Part shown: one piece after another, positions 52,941-62,328 of the stretch | Layout: every line of letters begins with the position of its first letter | Numbering within the stretch: position 1 is the stretch's first letter | From: UBA4416 sp038327195 | GTDB lineage: Bacteria; Bacteroidota; Bacteroidia; B-17B0; Aurantibacillaceae | DNA: 64,000 bases | Assembly: GCA_038327195.1 (NCBI GenBank) | Contig: JBBQKU010000007.1 | Coordinates: forward strand, 89,452-153,451 | Direction: 5' to 3' | Made by a program: the position numbers and the translations under genes | The notes under the pieces: model-generated | The model's input: the letters and a program-made list of their open reading frames with translations, nothing else | What the model was told of the DNA's origin: nothing | Database searches by the model: none

Positions 52941-54342
52941 TAATAGGAATTTGAATTAAATATTTTGGTGGTATATTATTTATTAATTCGACACTTCCGT
53001 TTAATTGATCTGCAAATGTATGAATGAGAGTTAATCCCGTAGTACTTGAATTTTTAAAATCAACAGATTCAGGAAAGTTTCCTTTACAATCACAATAAAT
53101 AATCGTTGCTTTTTTATTTTCAAGATAGAGTGAAATAATAGTTTGCCCTTCAATAACATCTTTATATGAATGTTTAAATGAGTTTAACATAATTTCGTTG
53201 AGCATGAGTCCTAAAGGTAGTGCTATATTAATATTAAAAAACAAATCATCACCTTCTAATTTAAGATGAATACTTTCATTTATTTTCAAAAGATTAAATA
53301 ATTCAGTTAAATATTCTTTTAAACTAATATTTTGAAAAGATTCATTTCTGTAGAGTAATTCATGAATAAGCGCAGTTGATTTTATCCGTTTTCTGCTTAT
53401 ACCAAGAGCTTCCTTTGCCTCCTTATTCGTTATATTCATTTCTTGCAATTGTAATAAACTAGAAACAATAGCTAAATTGTTTTTTATGCGATGATGAATT
53501 TCTGATAATAAGACTTCTTTTTCTTTTAAAGCATTTTTTATATTCTGTTCTACTTTAATACGTTCAGTAATATCTTTTGAAAAAATATTTATGCCTATAA
53601 TTTCTTTATTTACATTATAAATTGGATTATAATTTGTTTCATTATAAACAGTATGACCACTTATGGTGTAAAAGCTTTGAATGTCGGTTTGCTTTTCACC
53701 AGTTTGTACTTTTTTATAAATTTCTAATAAATGGTTATGTGTTGTTGGATCAATAAAGTCTAAAACTGACATTCCTATTTCTAAATCTACTTTATAACCT
53801 AATTTTACCATTTGTTGAAATATGGTATTGTATTCTGTTAATTTATAGGAATTATCAATCGAACATATAATGTCATTTGTATTATTAATAATTGCTCTTA
53901 TTTTTTCACTTTTATTACTGATTTCAATTTCATTAAGTTTTGTTTCAGTAACATTTTCAACCATAAACATAATATTTTTGATTGAACCATCCGTTTCTAG
54001 AATTGGAGTTATACGAGAACGATACCAATCGGTTCTGTCACTTTCTCTTGTTGAATTACCACCTAATTCGATTTCAATTGGTGTTTTTGTTTGTTTAACT
54101 TCTTCAATTTTGTTTTTTAATAATGTAATATTTTCAGGAATTACATAATTAAACATACTTGTTCCAATCACATTTTCAACAGGAATATTTCCTGATAGTT
54201 TATTTATATATTGAATGGAGTAATCGTTTGGGTCTGCTAGAATAACTAAATTGGAAGTACTTTCTGCTAAAGTTTTAAAATAAATATTATCACTTACAGG
54301 ACTTCTAGTATTTTTTGAATTTTCATTTTTTTTGTTTTCCAT
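52933..54342 (-). CDS. PAS-domain sensor histidine kinase (HisKA_2 type)
   Basis: This 469-residue protein lacks transmembrane segments. It has two PAS domains (about residues 25-140 and 150-270), then a HisKA_2 dimerisation helix with the phosphorylation site E-I-H283-H284-R-I-K-N-N, and an HATPase domain with the N box L-N-E-I-M-L-N-S-F-K-H. The G boxes are short (S-S-T-T-G-L-T-L-I). A cytoplasmic sensor is indicated. The response regulator gene overlaps its 3' end. It lies convergent with the GAF/SpoIIE gene, suggesting a shared signalling locus. Confidence 0.92.
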   Translation of the reverse strand: MENKKNENSKNTRSPVSDNIYFKTLAESTSNLVILADPNDYSIQYINKLSGNIPVENVIGTSMFNYVIPENITLLKNKIEEVKQTKTPIEIELGGNSTRESDRTDWYRSRITPILETDGSIKNIMFMVENVTETKLNEIEISNKSEKIRAIINNTNDIICSIDNSYKLTEYNTIFQQMVKLGYKVDLEIGMSVLDFIDPTTHNHLLEIYKKVQTGEKQTDIQSFYTISGHTVYNETNYNPIYNVNKEIIGINIFSKDITERIKVEQNIKNALKEKEVLLSEIHHRIKNNLAIVSSLLQLQEMNITNKEAKEALGISRKRIKSTALIHELLYRNESFQNISLKEYLTELFNLLKINESIHLKLEGDDLFFNINIALPLGLMLNEIMLNSFKHSYKDVIEGQTIISLYLENKKATIIYCDCKGNFPESVDFKNSSTTGLTLIHTFADQLNGSVELINNIPPKYLIQIPINE

Positions 54343-54448
54343 ATTTGAAGTCTTATTCCAAATATAAAGAAATTGAGTATAAATAACTAGAATTTAACAA
54401 TTTCGATTAATTTTAGTTTTCTTTAAATTTAAAAAATCTAAAAGCAGA

Positions 54449-55291
54449 ATGACTACAACAAATAATTTAAACATATCAGGAAGTCAAAATAGGCCTATTG
54501 CTATTGATATTGTATATAAACCATCATTGTTAAAAAAACCACTAGTTATATTTGTTCATGGCTTTAAAGGCTTTAAAGATTGGGGACATTTTAATGCAAT
54601 AGCTAATTATTTTTCGGATAATAATTTTGTGTTTGCTAAGTTTAATTTTTCGCATAATGGAACAACACTTCAAAAGCCTTTAGATTTTGATGATTTGGAA
54701 GCCTTCGGAAATAATAATTATTTATTTGAGTTGAATGATCTTGATGTTGTTCTGAATACATTACTAAATGATGAGCAACTAAAAAATGAAATAGACCATG
54801 AAAAAATATATTTAATAGGTCATAGTAGAGGCGGTGCTATTAGTATAATTAAAACCTCAGAAGATAAACGCATTAAAAAAGTAGTTACCTGGGCTGCAGT
54901 TGCCGATATTGTTAATAGAAATAGTCAAAAAACGATTGATACATGGAAACAGAGTGGAGTAGTATATACCTATAATGGAAGAACTAAACAACAGATGCCT
55001 TTAAAATTACAGTTTTACGAAACTATTTTAGCAAATAAAGAACGACTACATGTTATAAATGCAGCTAAAAAAATTGATGTTCCGTTTATAATCATACATG
55101 GCACTAACGATGAGGCTGTGCCTTTAAATGATGCTTATCTTTTAAACGAAGCTAATGAAATGTCAACACTTTTTGTGATAGAAGAAGCTAATCATACTTT
55201 TGGTGCAAAACATCCTTGGAATGAAGTTTATTTGCCTACTGATTCAAAATTAGCGATTGATAGAACTATTCAGTTTTTTAGACAAGGGTAA
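54449..55291 (+). CDS. Alpha/beta hydrolase (prolyl-oligopeptidase-like esterase)
   Basis: The 280-residue protein has the oxyanion strand F-V-H-G-F-K-G-F-K-D-W near residue 34, the nucleophile elbow G-H-S-R-G-G-A (Ser near residue 126), the acid region I-H-G-T-N-D-E-A-V-P with Asp, and the late H in E-A-N-H-T-F. No signal peptide, so probably a cytoplasmic esterase or thioesterase of unknown substrate. Its last 42 bp overlap the converging DnaA-like gene. Confidence 0.88.
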   Translation: MTTTNNLNISGSQNRPIAIDIVYKPSLLKKPLVIFVHGFKGFKDWGHFNAIANYFSDNNFVFAKFNFSHNGTTLQKPLDFDDLEAFGNNNYLFELNDLDVVLNTLLNDEQLKNEIDHEKIYLIGHSRGGAISIIKTSEDKRIKKVVTWAAVADIVNRNSQKTIDTWKQSGVVYTYNGRTKQQMPLKLQFYETILANKERLHVINAAKKIDVPFIIIHGTNDEAVPLNDAYLLNEANEMSTLFVIEEANHTFGAKHPWNEVYLPTDSKLAIDRTIQFFRQG

Positions 55292-56140
55292 AATTAAATT
55301 AATAGTTGATTTTTCCTTTTCGTGAATGAATTTTAATTGAGTTTGAATAAAGCCTTTTCTTAACTGTTGTTTTGGGAAATATTTTTTTAATTCAAATACT
55401 TTATCAAAATCTTCAATTGTTAGATTGGCTGCATTTATTTCTTTTAATTTAGTGTTAAATCGAACGGAAATTAAACAATTAATATGTTGTTGAATCGAGC
55501 CATTATAGCCAGAAATAGCATATAATAACATTTCAGGTAATTTATCCTCGGGTGAGCATAATTGTTTTAAAACTTTAAAAACATCATAACCACTCAATTG
55601 ATTTAATTCAATTCTTTTTAATACAATGCCTTGCACTATTTTTTTTGATTTTGTAATATCTCTACTTATATTACTGCAACCAAGTATTATCGTTTTTTTC
55701 TGGTCTTGAATTAATTTTATGAGGCTTAAAATAAAATGGGATTGTTGTTTTGTTTTTCGATGTAAAAATTGAATATTGTCTATTGCAACGATGTCGTGAG
55801 CCAGAATGAAATTATTAAATTGATTTTTTTCGGAGTCTGTTATAAGTAACTTATTAATGTATAATAGCCATTGTGAGGTAATATACATCACTGTTTTTTT
55901 TTGTTGAAGATGAGTGTTGCAAATTGCATGAAGTATATGAGTTATGCCACTTCCACTTTTACCTGAAATAACAAGTGATGAATTGTTAGTATTTTTTAAT
56001 TCTGATTTTAAATCAATGATTTCTAACTGACTATTAATATAGTTTTCAAAATTTAAAGCTTTTAAAGGCTTAGTTTGTATTTGATTTAGGAATTCCAAAA
56101 TTAATATTATTCTTATTTTTTGTAATATGAAGAAACGCAT
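55250..56140 (-). CDS. DnaA/Hda-like AAA protein with degenerate Walker A
   Basis: I use the ATG at 56140 (296 residues); a TTG at 56170 would add ten. The DnaA-type AAA core is recognisable: L-V-I-S-G-K-S-G-S-G-I-T-H at the Walker A (the catalytic Lys is Ile), I-V-A-I-D-N-I-Q-F-L at the Walker B, and I-L-G-C-S-N-I at sensor I. The DNA-binding domain IV of DnaA is missing. Loss of the Walker A lysine argues against normal ATP hydrolysis. It may be a regulator of DnaA, or a decayed copy. It overlaps the hydrolase gene by 42 bp at its 3' end. Confidence 0.75.
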   Translation of the reverse strand: MRFFILQKIRIILILEFLNQIQTKPLKALNFENYINSQLEIIDLKSELKNTNNSSLVISGKSGSGITHILHAICNTHLQQKKTVMYITSQWLLYINKLLITDSEKNQFNNFILAHDIVAIDNIQFLHRKTKQQSHFILSLIKLIQDQKKTIILGCSNISRDITKSKKIVQGIVLKRIELNQLSGYDVFKVLKQLCSPEDKLPEMLLYAISGYNGSIQQHINCLISVRFNTKLKEINAANLTIEDFDKVFELKKYFPKQQLRKGFIQTQLKFIHEKEKSTINLILPLSKKLNSSINR

Positions 56141-56372
56141 TTTTTTAGTTCCTATTTTATTTTTATACAATGTATAAGCCTAAATTATTTAAGTTGCTAA
56201 GTCTCAGATATTTTATTTTCAAATAATTATTTCCTAAACTATTTAGAGAAATCTTCAGTTTTATAAAACCTCTGCATTTCTTTTATTGGCACATTATTTG
56301 TTATTCTATTATAGGAATCTAAATCCTTTTAATAAAAGAGATTTTTTGCAAACTATTTAAAATTTTTAGGCT

Positions 56373-57533
56373 ATGAAATCTCACTTTTTACTCGATCCAA
56401 CGATTACTTTTTTAAATCATGGTTCTTTTGGTGCTTGCCCTAAACCAATTTTTGAAGATTATCAAAAATGGCAATACGTATTAGAAAAAGAACCTGTTCA
56501 ATTTATTCAAAAAACAGGAGCTGGTTATTTAAAAACATCTAAACTAGCTTTAGCAAAATACATTGGTTGTGATGTTGATGATTTCTTTTTTACACAAAAC
56601 CCAACTTTTGCTATTAATACAATTATGCGAAGTTTGGATTTAAAAGCAGACGACGAAATTTTATCTACCAATCATGAGTATGGAGCAATGGATCGCACAT
56701 GGCATTTCTTTTGTAAAAAAACTGGTGCTAAATATGTACAATCTGTTATTTCGTTACCTATACTATCTAAAGAACAACTTTTAATCGAGTTTTGGAAAGG
56801 CTATACATCAAAAACTAAAGTTATTTTTATTAATCAAATTTCGAGTTCAACCGCTTTAATTTTTCCAGTTAAAGAAATTTGTGATAAGGCTCGTGAACTA
56901 GGCTTAATAACGATTATAGATGGTGCGCACACTCCAGGTCATATCGATTTAAATATATCGGAAATGAATCCTGATTATTTTACGGGTACAACTCACAAAT
57001 GGCTATTAACACCTAAAGGAAGTTCATTTTTGTATGTTAAAAAAGATAAACAAAAAACACTTGAGCCATTAGTTATAAGTTGGGGTTACGAAAGTGATAC
57101 GCCAAGTCATAGTCAATTTTTGGACGAAAACGAATACCAAGGAACTAGAGATATTTCTGCATTTTTAACTTTACCAAAAGCACTTCAATTTTTAGAAGAG
57201 AATAATTGGAAGGAGAAAACAACTGTTTGTAAACAATTGATTTTAGAACATTATCCAAAGTTTTGTGAATTAGTAAACTCTAAACCTATTTGCCCAATTA
57301 CTAGTGAATTCTTAGGGCAAATGTGTAGTATTCCAATCAATACATTAAAACCACTAGAATTAAAAGAATTGCTTTTTAATAAATACAATATCGAAATTCC
57401 AATTACACAATTGAATGGAAAATGTTACATACGTATTACGCTTAATGCCTATAATACCCTAAAAGATTTGGATATTTTAAGAAATGCAATCATTGATATT
57501 ATTGCAACAACTGACTTATTAATTGTAAAGTGA
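56373..57533 (+). CDS. Class V aminotransferase-fold PLP enzyme (isopenicillin N epimerase-like)
   Basis: The 386-residue protein has F-L-N-H-G-S-F-G-A-C at the N-terminus, the PLP-phosphate region, D in I-I-D-G-A-H-T-P-G-H and the Schiff-base lysine K209 in T-T-H-K-W-L. The start motif and G-T-R-D-I-S-A are typical of isopenicillin N epimerase-like members, which in most bacteria do not make penicillin and may act as cysteine-type desulfurases or epimerases. It stands alone; the reaction is not known. Confidence 0.85.
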   Translation: MKSHFLLDPTITFLNHGSFGACPKPIFEDYQKWQYVLEKEPVQFIQKTGAGYLKTSKLALAKYIGCDVDDFFFTQNPTFAINTIMRSLDLKADDEILSTNHEYGAMDRTWHFFCKKTGAKYVQSVISLPILSKEQLLIEFWKGYTSKTKVIFINQISSSTALIFPVKEICDKARELGLITIIDGAHTPGHIDLNISEMNPDYFTGTTHKWLLTPKGSSFLYVKKDKQKTLEPLVISWGYESDTPSHSQFLDENEYQGTRDISAFLTLPKALQFLEENNWKEKTTVCKQLILEHYPKFCELVNSKPICPITSEFLGQMCSIPINTLKPLELKELLFNKYNIEIPITQLNGKCYIRITLNAYNTLKDLDILRNAIIDIIATTDLLIVK

Positions 57534-57553
57534 AAAAATAGAATCAGAGATTT

Positions 57554-58321
57554 TTAATTCATTCCTCTTTGTTTTTTTATTGCCTCGTAAGCTTCTTGTA
57601 TTTTTTGGAATTTTTCTTTTGCTCCTTTTTGATACTCTTCGCCTAATTGTGCTACTTTATCAGGATGATAGCGAATTGCCATTTGACGATAGGCTTTCTT
57701 AATTTCATCTTCAGTAGCTGAACTTTCAATTCCTAATACTTTATAGTCAGAATTTACATCACGGTAAAACATGTTTTTTACACTTTCCGAATCTACTTTT
57801 GGAATATCTAGCAAATAGGCAATGCGATTTAGTAATTGAATTTCAACATCTGCTACATGGCCATCTGCTTTAGCAATTCCAAATAAATAATGTAGTAATT
57901 GAATACGGACTTCAACCTGTGTACGCATTTTAATATCGCTACAAATTTGATCTAAAGGAATTTCTCCACCATTAACAAAGTGTTTTAAGGTTTGTAAATG
58001 TGCGCTCGAAAACCGAGGTCCAAATTGTTGTGCAAAAAATGATTTTACATAATCTAATTCTACTTTTAATACTTTTCCATCAGCACGCATTACCGAAGCA
58101 GAAAGCGCGATAAGCATGGTTGCAAAATCTCCGTGTGAGCGACCTGCACGTTGCTGGTAATATTTAAATACATCTTCGGCATTGCCACCATTTGATGTAA
58201 TTTGCTTTTTAATTACTGTAAAATTATCAATTACGGTTCCAATAAAGAAACCAATCATAGCACCGAAAAAATTTCTGCCTAAAAAGAAAAATCCAAGTAC
58301 TGCTCCTATAAACTTAAACAC
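57554..58321 (-). CDS. DjlA-like membrane-anchored TerB/J-domain protein
   Basis: The 255-residue protein starts at GTG. An N-terminal hydrophobic hairpin (residues 3-32) anchors it, a TerB-like helical domain (about 65-175; M-R-A-D-G-K-V and A-D-G-H-V-A-D-V-E) follows, and the C-terminus is a J domain with H-P-D-K in R-Y-H-P-D-K-V. The order anchor-TerB-J is that of DjlA, a DnaK co-chaperone at the inner membrane linked to envelope stress. It is divergent from the small gene at 58511. Confidence 0.88.
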   Translation of the reverse strand: MFKFIGAVLGFFFLGRNFFGAMIGFFIGTVIDNFTVIKKQITSNGGNAEDVFKYYQQRAGRSHGDFATMLIALSASVMRADGKVLKVELDYVKSFFAQQFGPRFSSAHLQTLKHFVNGGEIPLDQICSDIKMRTQVEVRIQLLHYLFGIAKADGHVADVEIQLLNRIAYLLDIPKVDSESVKNMFYRDVNSDYKVLGIESSATEDEIKKAYRQMAIRYHPDKVAQLGEEYQKGAKEKFQKIQEAYEAIKKQRGMN

Positions 58322-58510
58322 ACTATCTTATTTTAAATGTAAAACTATAAAATGTAAATATACAATTTAGCTTGCTTTTTATTGCAAAGAATAAGAAAAA
58401 GGATTTTCACAATAAAGAATCTATTGTAAAAAAGGTTAAAATGATATTAGTAATTATTGAATAGTTATATTTACATAAGCTTGCTTTCACCACCATTTAC
58501 AATAACGAGA

Positions 58511-58873
58511 ATGATTGAAATAATAGAAAAACCTGAAGTTAAAACAGAAGTTGAAGTAAAAACGCTAGAGGCAGAGGAGCGTCAAACAATTGTGCATTGT
58601 AGTTGTGGAGAGGATTATGCATTCCGTATTTGGCCAAGTACTTTTTTAGTAGAACATGGTACAGGTAAACGGGCAAAATTGATTACAGCTTTTAATATTT
58701 CGTTTGCTCCTCAATGGACGTTAAATGATGGTAAAGGTTTTACATTAATTTTTGAAGGCTTAAGTAAGGGTTGTTCCTCTTTTGATTTAAAAGAAATTAT
58801 TCCACAAGAAGGAGGTTTTGAAGTCCTTAATATTCAACGCAATAAAATGGATGTATATCAAGTTAGTTTTTAG
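58511..58873 (+). CDS. Small conserved-looking protein of unknown function
   Basis: I prefer the ATG at 58511 (120 residues) over a TTG at 58457 in the same frame. The first 25 residues are Glu/Lys-rich and probably disordered. The rest is strand-rich with C-S-C-G-E-D-Y and C-S-S-F-D near the two ends (residues 34-40 and 90-95), which could form a small metal site, but no family is recognised. It is separate from its neighbours. Confidence 0.6.
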   Translation: MIEIIEKPEVKTEVEVKTLEAEERQTIVHCSCGEDYAFRIWPSTFLVEHGTGKRAKLITAFNISFAPQWTLNDGKGFTLIFEGLSKGCSSFDLKEIIPQEGGFEVLNIQRNKMDVYQVSF

Positions 58874-58961
58874 GTTCAATTAAATTGCGTAAAGACTGTA
58901 ATCGATATACTTTTGTTTGCATTTTATATTTAAAAACGTTTCGATAACATTCTAATATAAA

Positions 58962-59204
58962 TTAAAGCGGAGAAAGTGATTTTCTGGCTGGCTTTTCAAA
59001 TTCATGAAAGTCGATGTTAGGAAAATACTTAAACACACCATTGGGATTAGTAGTTTTTACATAATAAAAACCAAGTGCTGTATATAGTTTTGTTTGATCA
59101 GTTGGCATTTCTGTTTTATAATACTCCATTACAGCATTTACTAATTGAAAACTTAATAACTCATTTACTTTTTTATTGCTTTTGTACCATTTAACTTGTT
59201 CCAT
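58962..59204 (-). CDS. Small protein of unknown function
   Basis: The 80-residue protein is taken from the ATG at 59204; an in-frame extension to 59303 has no supporting features. It begins M-E-Q-V-K-W-Y-K-S-N-K-K-V-N-E and contains a Tyr-rich central part (A-L-G-F-Y-Y-V-K). It appears to be a compact alpha/beta protein without motifs I recognise. It lies in a gene-poor stretch before the DnaQ-GIY-YIG gene. Confidence 0.55.
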   Translation of the reverse strand: MEQVKWYKSNKKVNELLSFQLVNAVMEYYKTEMPTDQTKLYTALGFYYVKTTNPNGVFKYFPNIDFHEFEKPARKSLSPL

Positions 59205-59473
59205 ATTATTTATTTGTATAAAAGTTAAAGATACGATGCATTTCCTTTTTAAGTCACTTGAAAAAGAAAAACTTTTCAATTCTTTAGCTAATTTGAAAAA
59301 CAATTTTTTACAGTTGGGTTGTCTTAATCTTATTTAAATTGATTATGTTGTTGCTTAAATTAAGCTTTAAGTTATAGTAGTATTGTATTAGTTTTATAAT
59401 CAATTAAAAAATCATTTGCTATTGCAACGCACTAAAAACAATAAAAATTCTGGCTGAAAATGGAGCCCTCAAA

Positions 59474-60871
59474 TCAATAATAATCAACAGTTGGTTCAAT
59501 CGATTTAAACACAACTTTTTTTAGACGATTATTTTTTAAGAAACCTCTAATTAAATCATCTGCGTCTGGGTAATATAAACTCTTAACAATTAAGTCTTTA
59601 CATTCGTCAAGTGAACTAATAGTTTGAAAGCTATCAATATAGCCATATCCAACATAATGTCCGTTTTCAATTAAAATCAATGAGCGTTCCGTTGGAGTTC
59701 GTCCATGGTCGAGGAGGGCAAAGTGTTTATTTGTAAAAACCAAACTATCAATAATTTCTTGGGCACGTTTGTTATAGGTTTTAATTTCTTCTTGCTCATC
59801 ACAAATACCATTGCATTTTTTTATTTGGTGGTTAAAGCATTTAGAATCTTCACTTGTAAGATTGCAATAGCGTAAACACAAGGTATATTCATCTATCCAC
59901 TGTTCTAAACGTTCGCGAGCAGTTGCATAGGTTACAAATGATTGTAATGGATTTTCTGATTCTCCATATTCCATTAATTTAAAATTGATGATACCAATAT
60001 CGTCCATAAACCAATCAATACAATGTGTAAATAAATCAGCCTTACGCATTCGGTTATATTGTGGTTTATGTTTTTTTATCTCTTTAGCTTCATGCAATAA
60101 AGCCACCAACTCGCTGCCAGTTTTCACATAATCAACATTATATAAATCATTAAGCATTTTTTTTCCTTTATTTTCCTTGCTGTTAAAATGGCTTAATGCG
60201 CGGTTATACATATTTACACTTTTGCCAATATAAATGATTTCTTGTTCTTTATTTAAAAAGTAGTAAACGCCACAGTCTTCAGGTAATTTATTTAAAATGT
60301 ATTGTTTTATTTTATCAATACGTCGAGTCATTAAATCTTCAACGCCATGATTTTTAAATTGTGGGTGCATACTTTTTAATTCCAACAATTTGTCAAATAA
60401 TTTTACGGTTGCATCAGTATCACCTTCAGCTCTATGTCGACCTTCTATTTCTATCCCTATTGAACTGCACAATTTACCTAAGCTATAGGAAAGCATGCCT
60501 GGCATTAATTTTCGGCTTAAGCGGACAGTGCAAAGTGTTTCTCGTTTGTATTTGTAACCCATCGATAAAAATTCGTCTCTCACAAACCCATAGTCAAAGC
60601 CAACATTGTGCGCAACAAATATTTTACCCTCTGTAATATCTATTATTTTTTTTGCCACTTCATGAAACTTGGGGGCATTTTCAACCATTTCGTTTGTGAT
60701 TCCCGAAAGGCTTATAAAAAATGGTGTTATGTGGCATTCAGGATTTATGAGTGTTGTAAATTTATCAACTACCTGCAAGCCATCATGTATTATAATACAA
60801 ATCTCAGTGATTCTTCCTCGCCTAAATTCATATTTGCTTCCGCAAGTTTCTATATCAATAATAGCAAACAT
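59474..60871 (-). CDS. DnaQ-type exonuclease fused to a GIY-YIG (UvrC/Cho-like) nuclease
   Basis: The 465-residue protein has an N-terminal DEDDh exonuclease domain (residues 1-175: D-I-E-T at the start, H-N-V-G-F-D, and H-R-A-E-G-D near residue 151), then a GIY-YIG domain (about 200-280: G-V-Y-Y-F and E-I-I-Y-I-G-K-S) and a UvrC-like region with C-F-N-H-Q-I-K-K-C-N-G-I-C. This is the Cho-like arrangement, also known as a DnaQ-UvrC fusion in several phyla. It likely works in DNA repair, cutting and trimming near lesions. It is a single-gene unit. Confidence 0.9.
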   Translation of the reverse strand: MFAIIDIETCGSKYEFRRGRITEICIIIHDGLQVVDKFTTLINPECHITPFFISLSGITNEMVENAPKFHEVAKKIIDITEGKIFVAHNVGFDYGFVRDEFLSMGYKYKRETLCTVRLSRKLMPGMLSYSLGKLCSSIGIEIEGRHRAEGDTDATVKLFDKLLELKSMHPQFKNHGVEDLMTRRIDKIKQYILNKLPEDCGVYYFLNKEQEIIYIGKSVNMYNRALSHFNSKENKGKKMLNDLYNVDYVKTGSELVALLHEAKEIKKHKPQYNRMRKADLFTHCIDWFMDDIGIINFKLMEYGESENPLQSFVTYATARERLEQWIDEYTLCLRYCNLTSEDSKCFNHQIKKCNGICDEQEEIKTYNKRAQEIIDSLVFTNKHFALLDHGRTPTERSLILIENGHYVGYGYIDSFQTISSLDECKDLIVKSLYYPDADDLIRGFLKNNRLKKVVFKSIEPTVDYY

Positions 60872-60973
60872 AGTAACAAAAGTAAGTGATGTCTAAATAC
60901 GTTACTGCTATGAATTGTAGCATTTTAATATTTCTTAAGGTATTCGGAATTGATAGGTCTTTTATAATCATTA

Positions 60974-61072
60974 GGGCGTTGCCTTCGGCCAACATGTCCC
61001 GATTTTTCGGGAGGCTTTTCGTTGCAATCTTTTTTCGTGCCTCAAAAAGGATTTCCAATCAATCCTTAACGC
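60974..61072. repeat. GGGCGTT...AACGC repeat, copy 1
   Basis: 99 bp starting GGGCGTTGCCTTCGGCC and ending CAATCCTTAACGC, with inner short palindromes (CCCGATTTTTCGGG). Terminal pentamers GCGTT/AACGC are inverted. It occupies most of the 347-bp gene-free stretch 60872-61218; the rest shows no gene. Confidence 0.75.
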
Positions 61073-61094
61073 AATTTTATATTTTAATAATTTT

Positions 61095-61138
61095 GGCGTT
61101 AGCTTGCGAGTCAATATTTACAAGTTAATCCTTAACAC
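61095..61138. repeat. Degenerate short copy of the GGCGTT repeat
   Basis: GGCGTTAGCTTGCGAGTCAA followed, after a deletion of the middle, by AATCCTTAACAC. The start resembles copy 3 (63532) and the end resembles all copies. It lies directly after copy 1. Confidence 0.5.
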
Positions 61139-61218
61139 TTAGTCCTATTGTAAATTAATAAATCCTAAATAGTCATTTAATTAGATTACCTTACAAATTG
61201 TCTGTCTAATCAGGCTTT

Positions 61219-61827
61219 ATGCCATTGGAAAAAGACTTTGAAGTATTGATTGCAAGTTTTATTGAAAATAAAGTTGGTATATCTGACCATTTTTTAAGCG
61301 ATGATTTGTCAAATCATTTAAAACAAAATTTACTAACCTTATTTGATGATAAATTATTAATTGCAGCTGGCACTGGTAATGCAGAAAAACTCAATCATAA
61401 CACAGCAGTAAGGAGTGATTTTATTTTTTGGTTAGATCGTAAGCACAATAATCAATACGAAAATCAATTTTTTGATCAAGTTGAAGATTTCATAAAATAT
61501 TTGAATATGAGTTGTTATGCTGGTATAACAGACTGCGAGTTTCATTATTCTTTATATGAAATAGGTTGTTTTTATAAAAAACATTTAGACCAATTTCAAA
61601 ATAATGAAAGCAGACAATATTCGCTCATTAGTTATTTAAATACTGCTTGGCAAGCAAATGATGGTGGAGAGTTACTGATTCATCAAACTAATAATAAACA
61701 AACAATTTCTCCTTTACAAGGTAAAACCGTTTTTTTTAAAAGTAATGAATTAGTGCATGAAGTGTTGGTTACTAAAGCTCGCAGAATGAGTGTAACAGGA
61801 TGGTTAAAAAGAGACCAATTGATTTAG
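61219..61827 (+). CDS. Prolyl 4-hydroxylase-like 2OG-Fe(II) oxygenase
   Basis: The 202-residue protein carries the facial triad H122-L-D124 and H180, and R189 for 2-oxoglutarate, in the spacing of P4H-type dioxygenases. The double-stranded beta-helix core spans about residues 95-200. It would hydroxylate a protein side chain or free amino acid in the cytoplasm. It ends 4 bp into the converging SET-domain gene. Substrate not evident. Confidence 0.88.
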   Translation: MPLEKDFEVLIASFIENKVGISDHFLSDDLSNHLKQNLLTLFDDKLLIAAGTGNAEKLNHNTAVRSDFIFWLDRKHNNQYENQFFDQVEDFIKYLNMSCYAGITDCEFHYSLYEIGCFYKKHLDQFQNNESRQYSLISYLNTAWQANDGGELLIHQTNNKQTISPLQGKTVFFKSNELVHEVLVTKARRMSVTGWLKRDQLI

Positions 61828-62252
61828 CCGTGTTTTTTCCAATATTCTTTTCCGTAGCCACAAAAAATTTCTACTCCCGATTTTATATTTCGCTTAGCAA
61901 TAATGCAAACATTATTATCTTCATCTAAGCCTATTTTGGCATTATTTTTAAAATCTGATTTCATATAACCTTCTGCGTCGTTCGCATATTTGGCAAAACA
62001 ATCTACATGCATCGAATCCATAATACTTCCATTAATCATATTGATAAAATACTTATCGTCACCTTTAGTTGCTCTTAATTGAGCTTGAATATTCGATAAT
62101 ATTTCACCTTTAAAAAGTGATATCACTTCATCTTTGTAAATTGTAATAGCAGTAAACAAACCATTCCCCGAATTTTCTAATTGTGAGGTTTTTATAAATA
62201 AATAGTCAGTTTCTGGGGCTTCTATAGAATTTGAATTTGAATTTGCTTTCAA
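61824..62252 (-). CDS. SET-domain protein
   Basis: The 142-residue protein appears to start at TTG. It contains a SET domain only: S-G-N-G-L-F-T-A near residue 28, the pseudoknot region F-A-K-Y-A-N-D-A-E-G (an unusual N-D where N-H is common) and I-F-C-G-Y-G-K-E-Y-W at the end. Bacterial SET proteins methylate lysines of proteins such as ribosomal or host histones. Its 3' end overlaps the oxygenase gene by 4 bp. The start contains three repeats of N-S. Confidence 0.83.
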   Translation of the reverse strand: MKANSNSNSIEAPETDYLFIKTSQLENSGNGLFTAITIYKDEVISLFKGEILSNIQAQLRATKGDDKYFINMINGSIMDSMHVDCFAKYANDAEGYMKSDFKNNAKIGLDEDNNVCIIAKRNIKSGVEIFCGYGKEYWKKHG

Positions 62253-62328
62253 TGTTTTCGATAAATTTGAGCCTAAAGATAGTTAATACAAATAGGAATC
62301 TTCAAAATACTTTTTCTACTACTAATTT

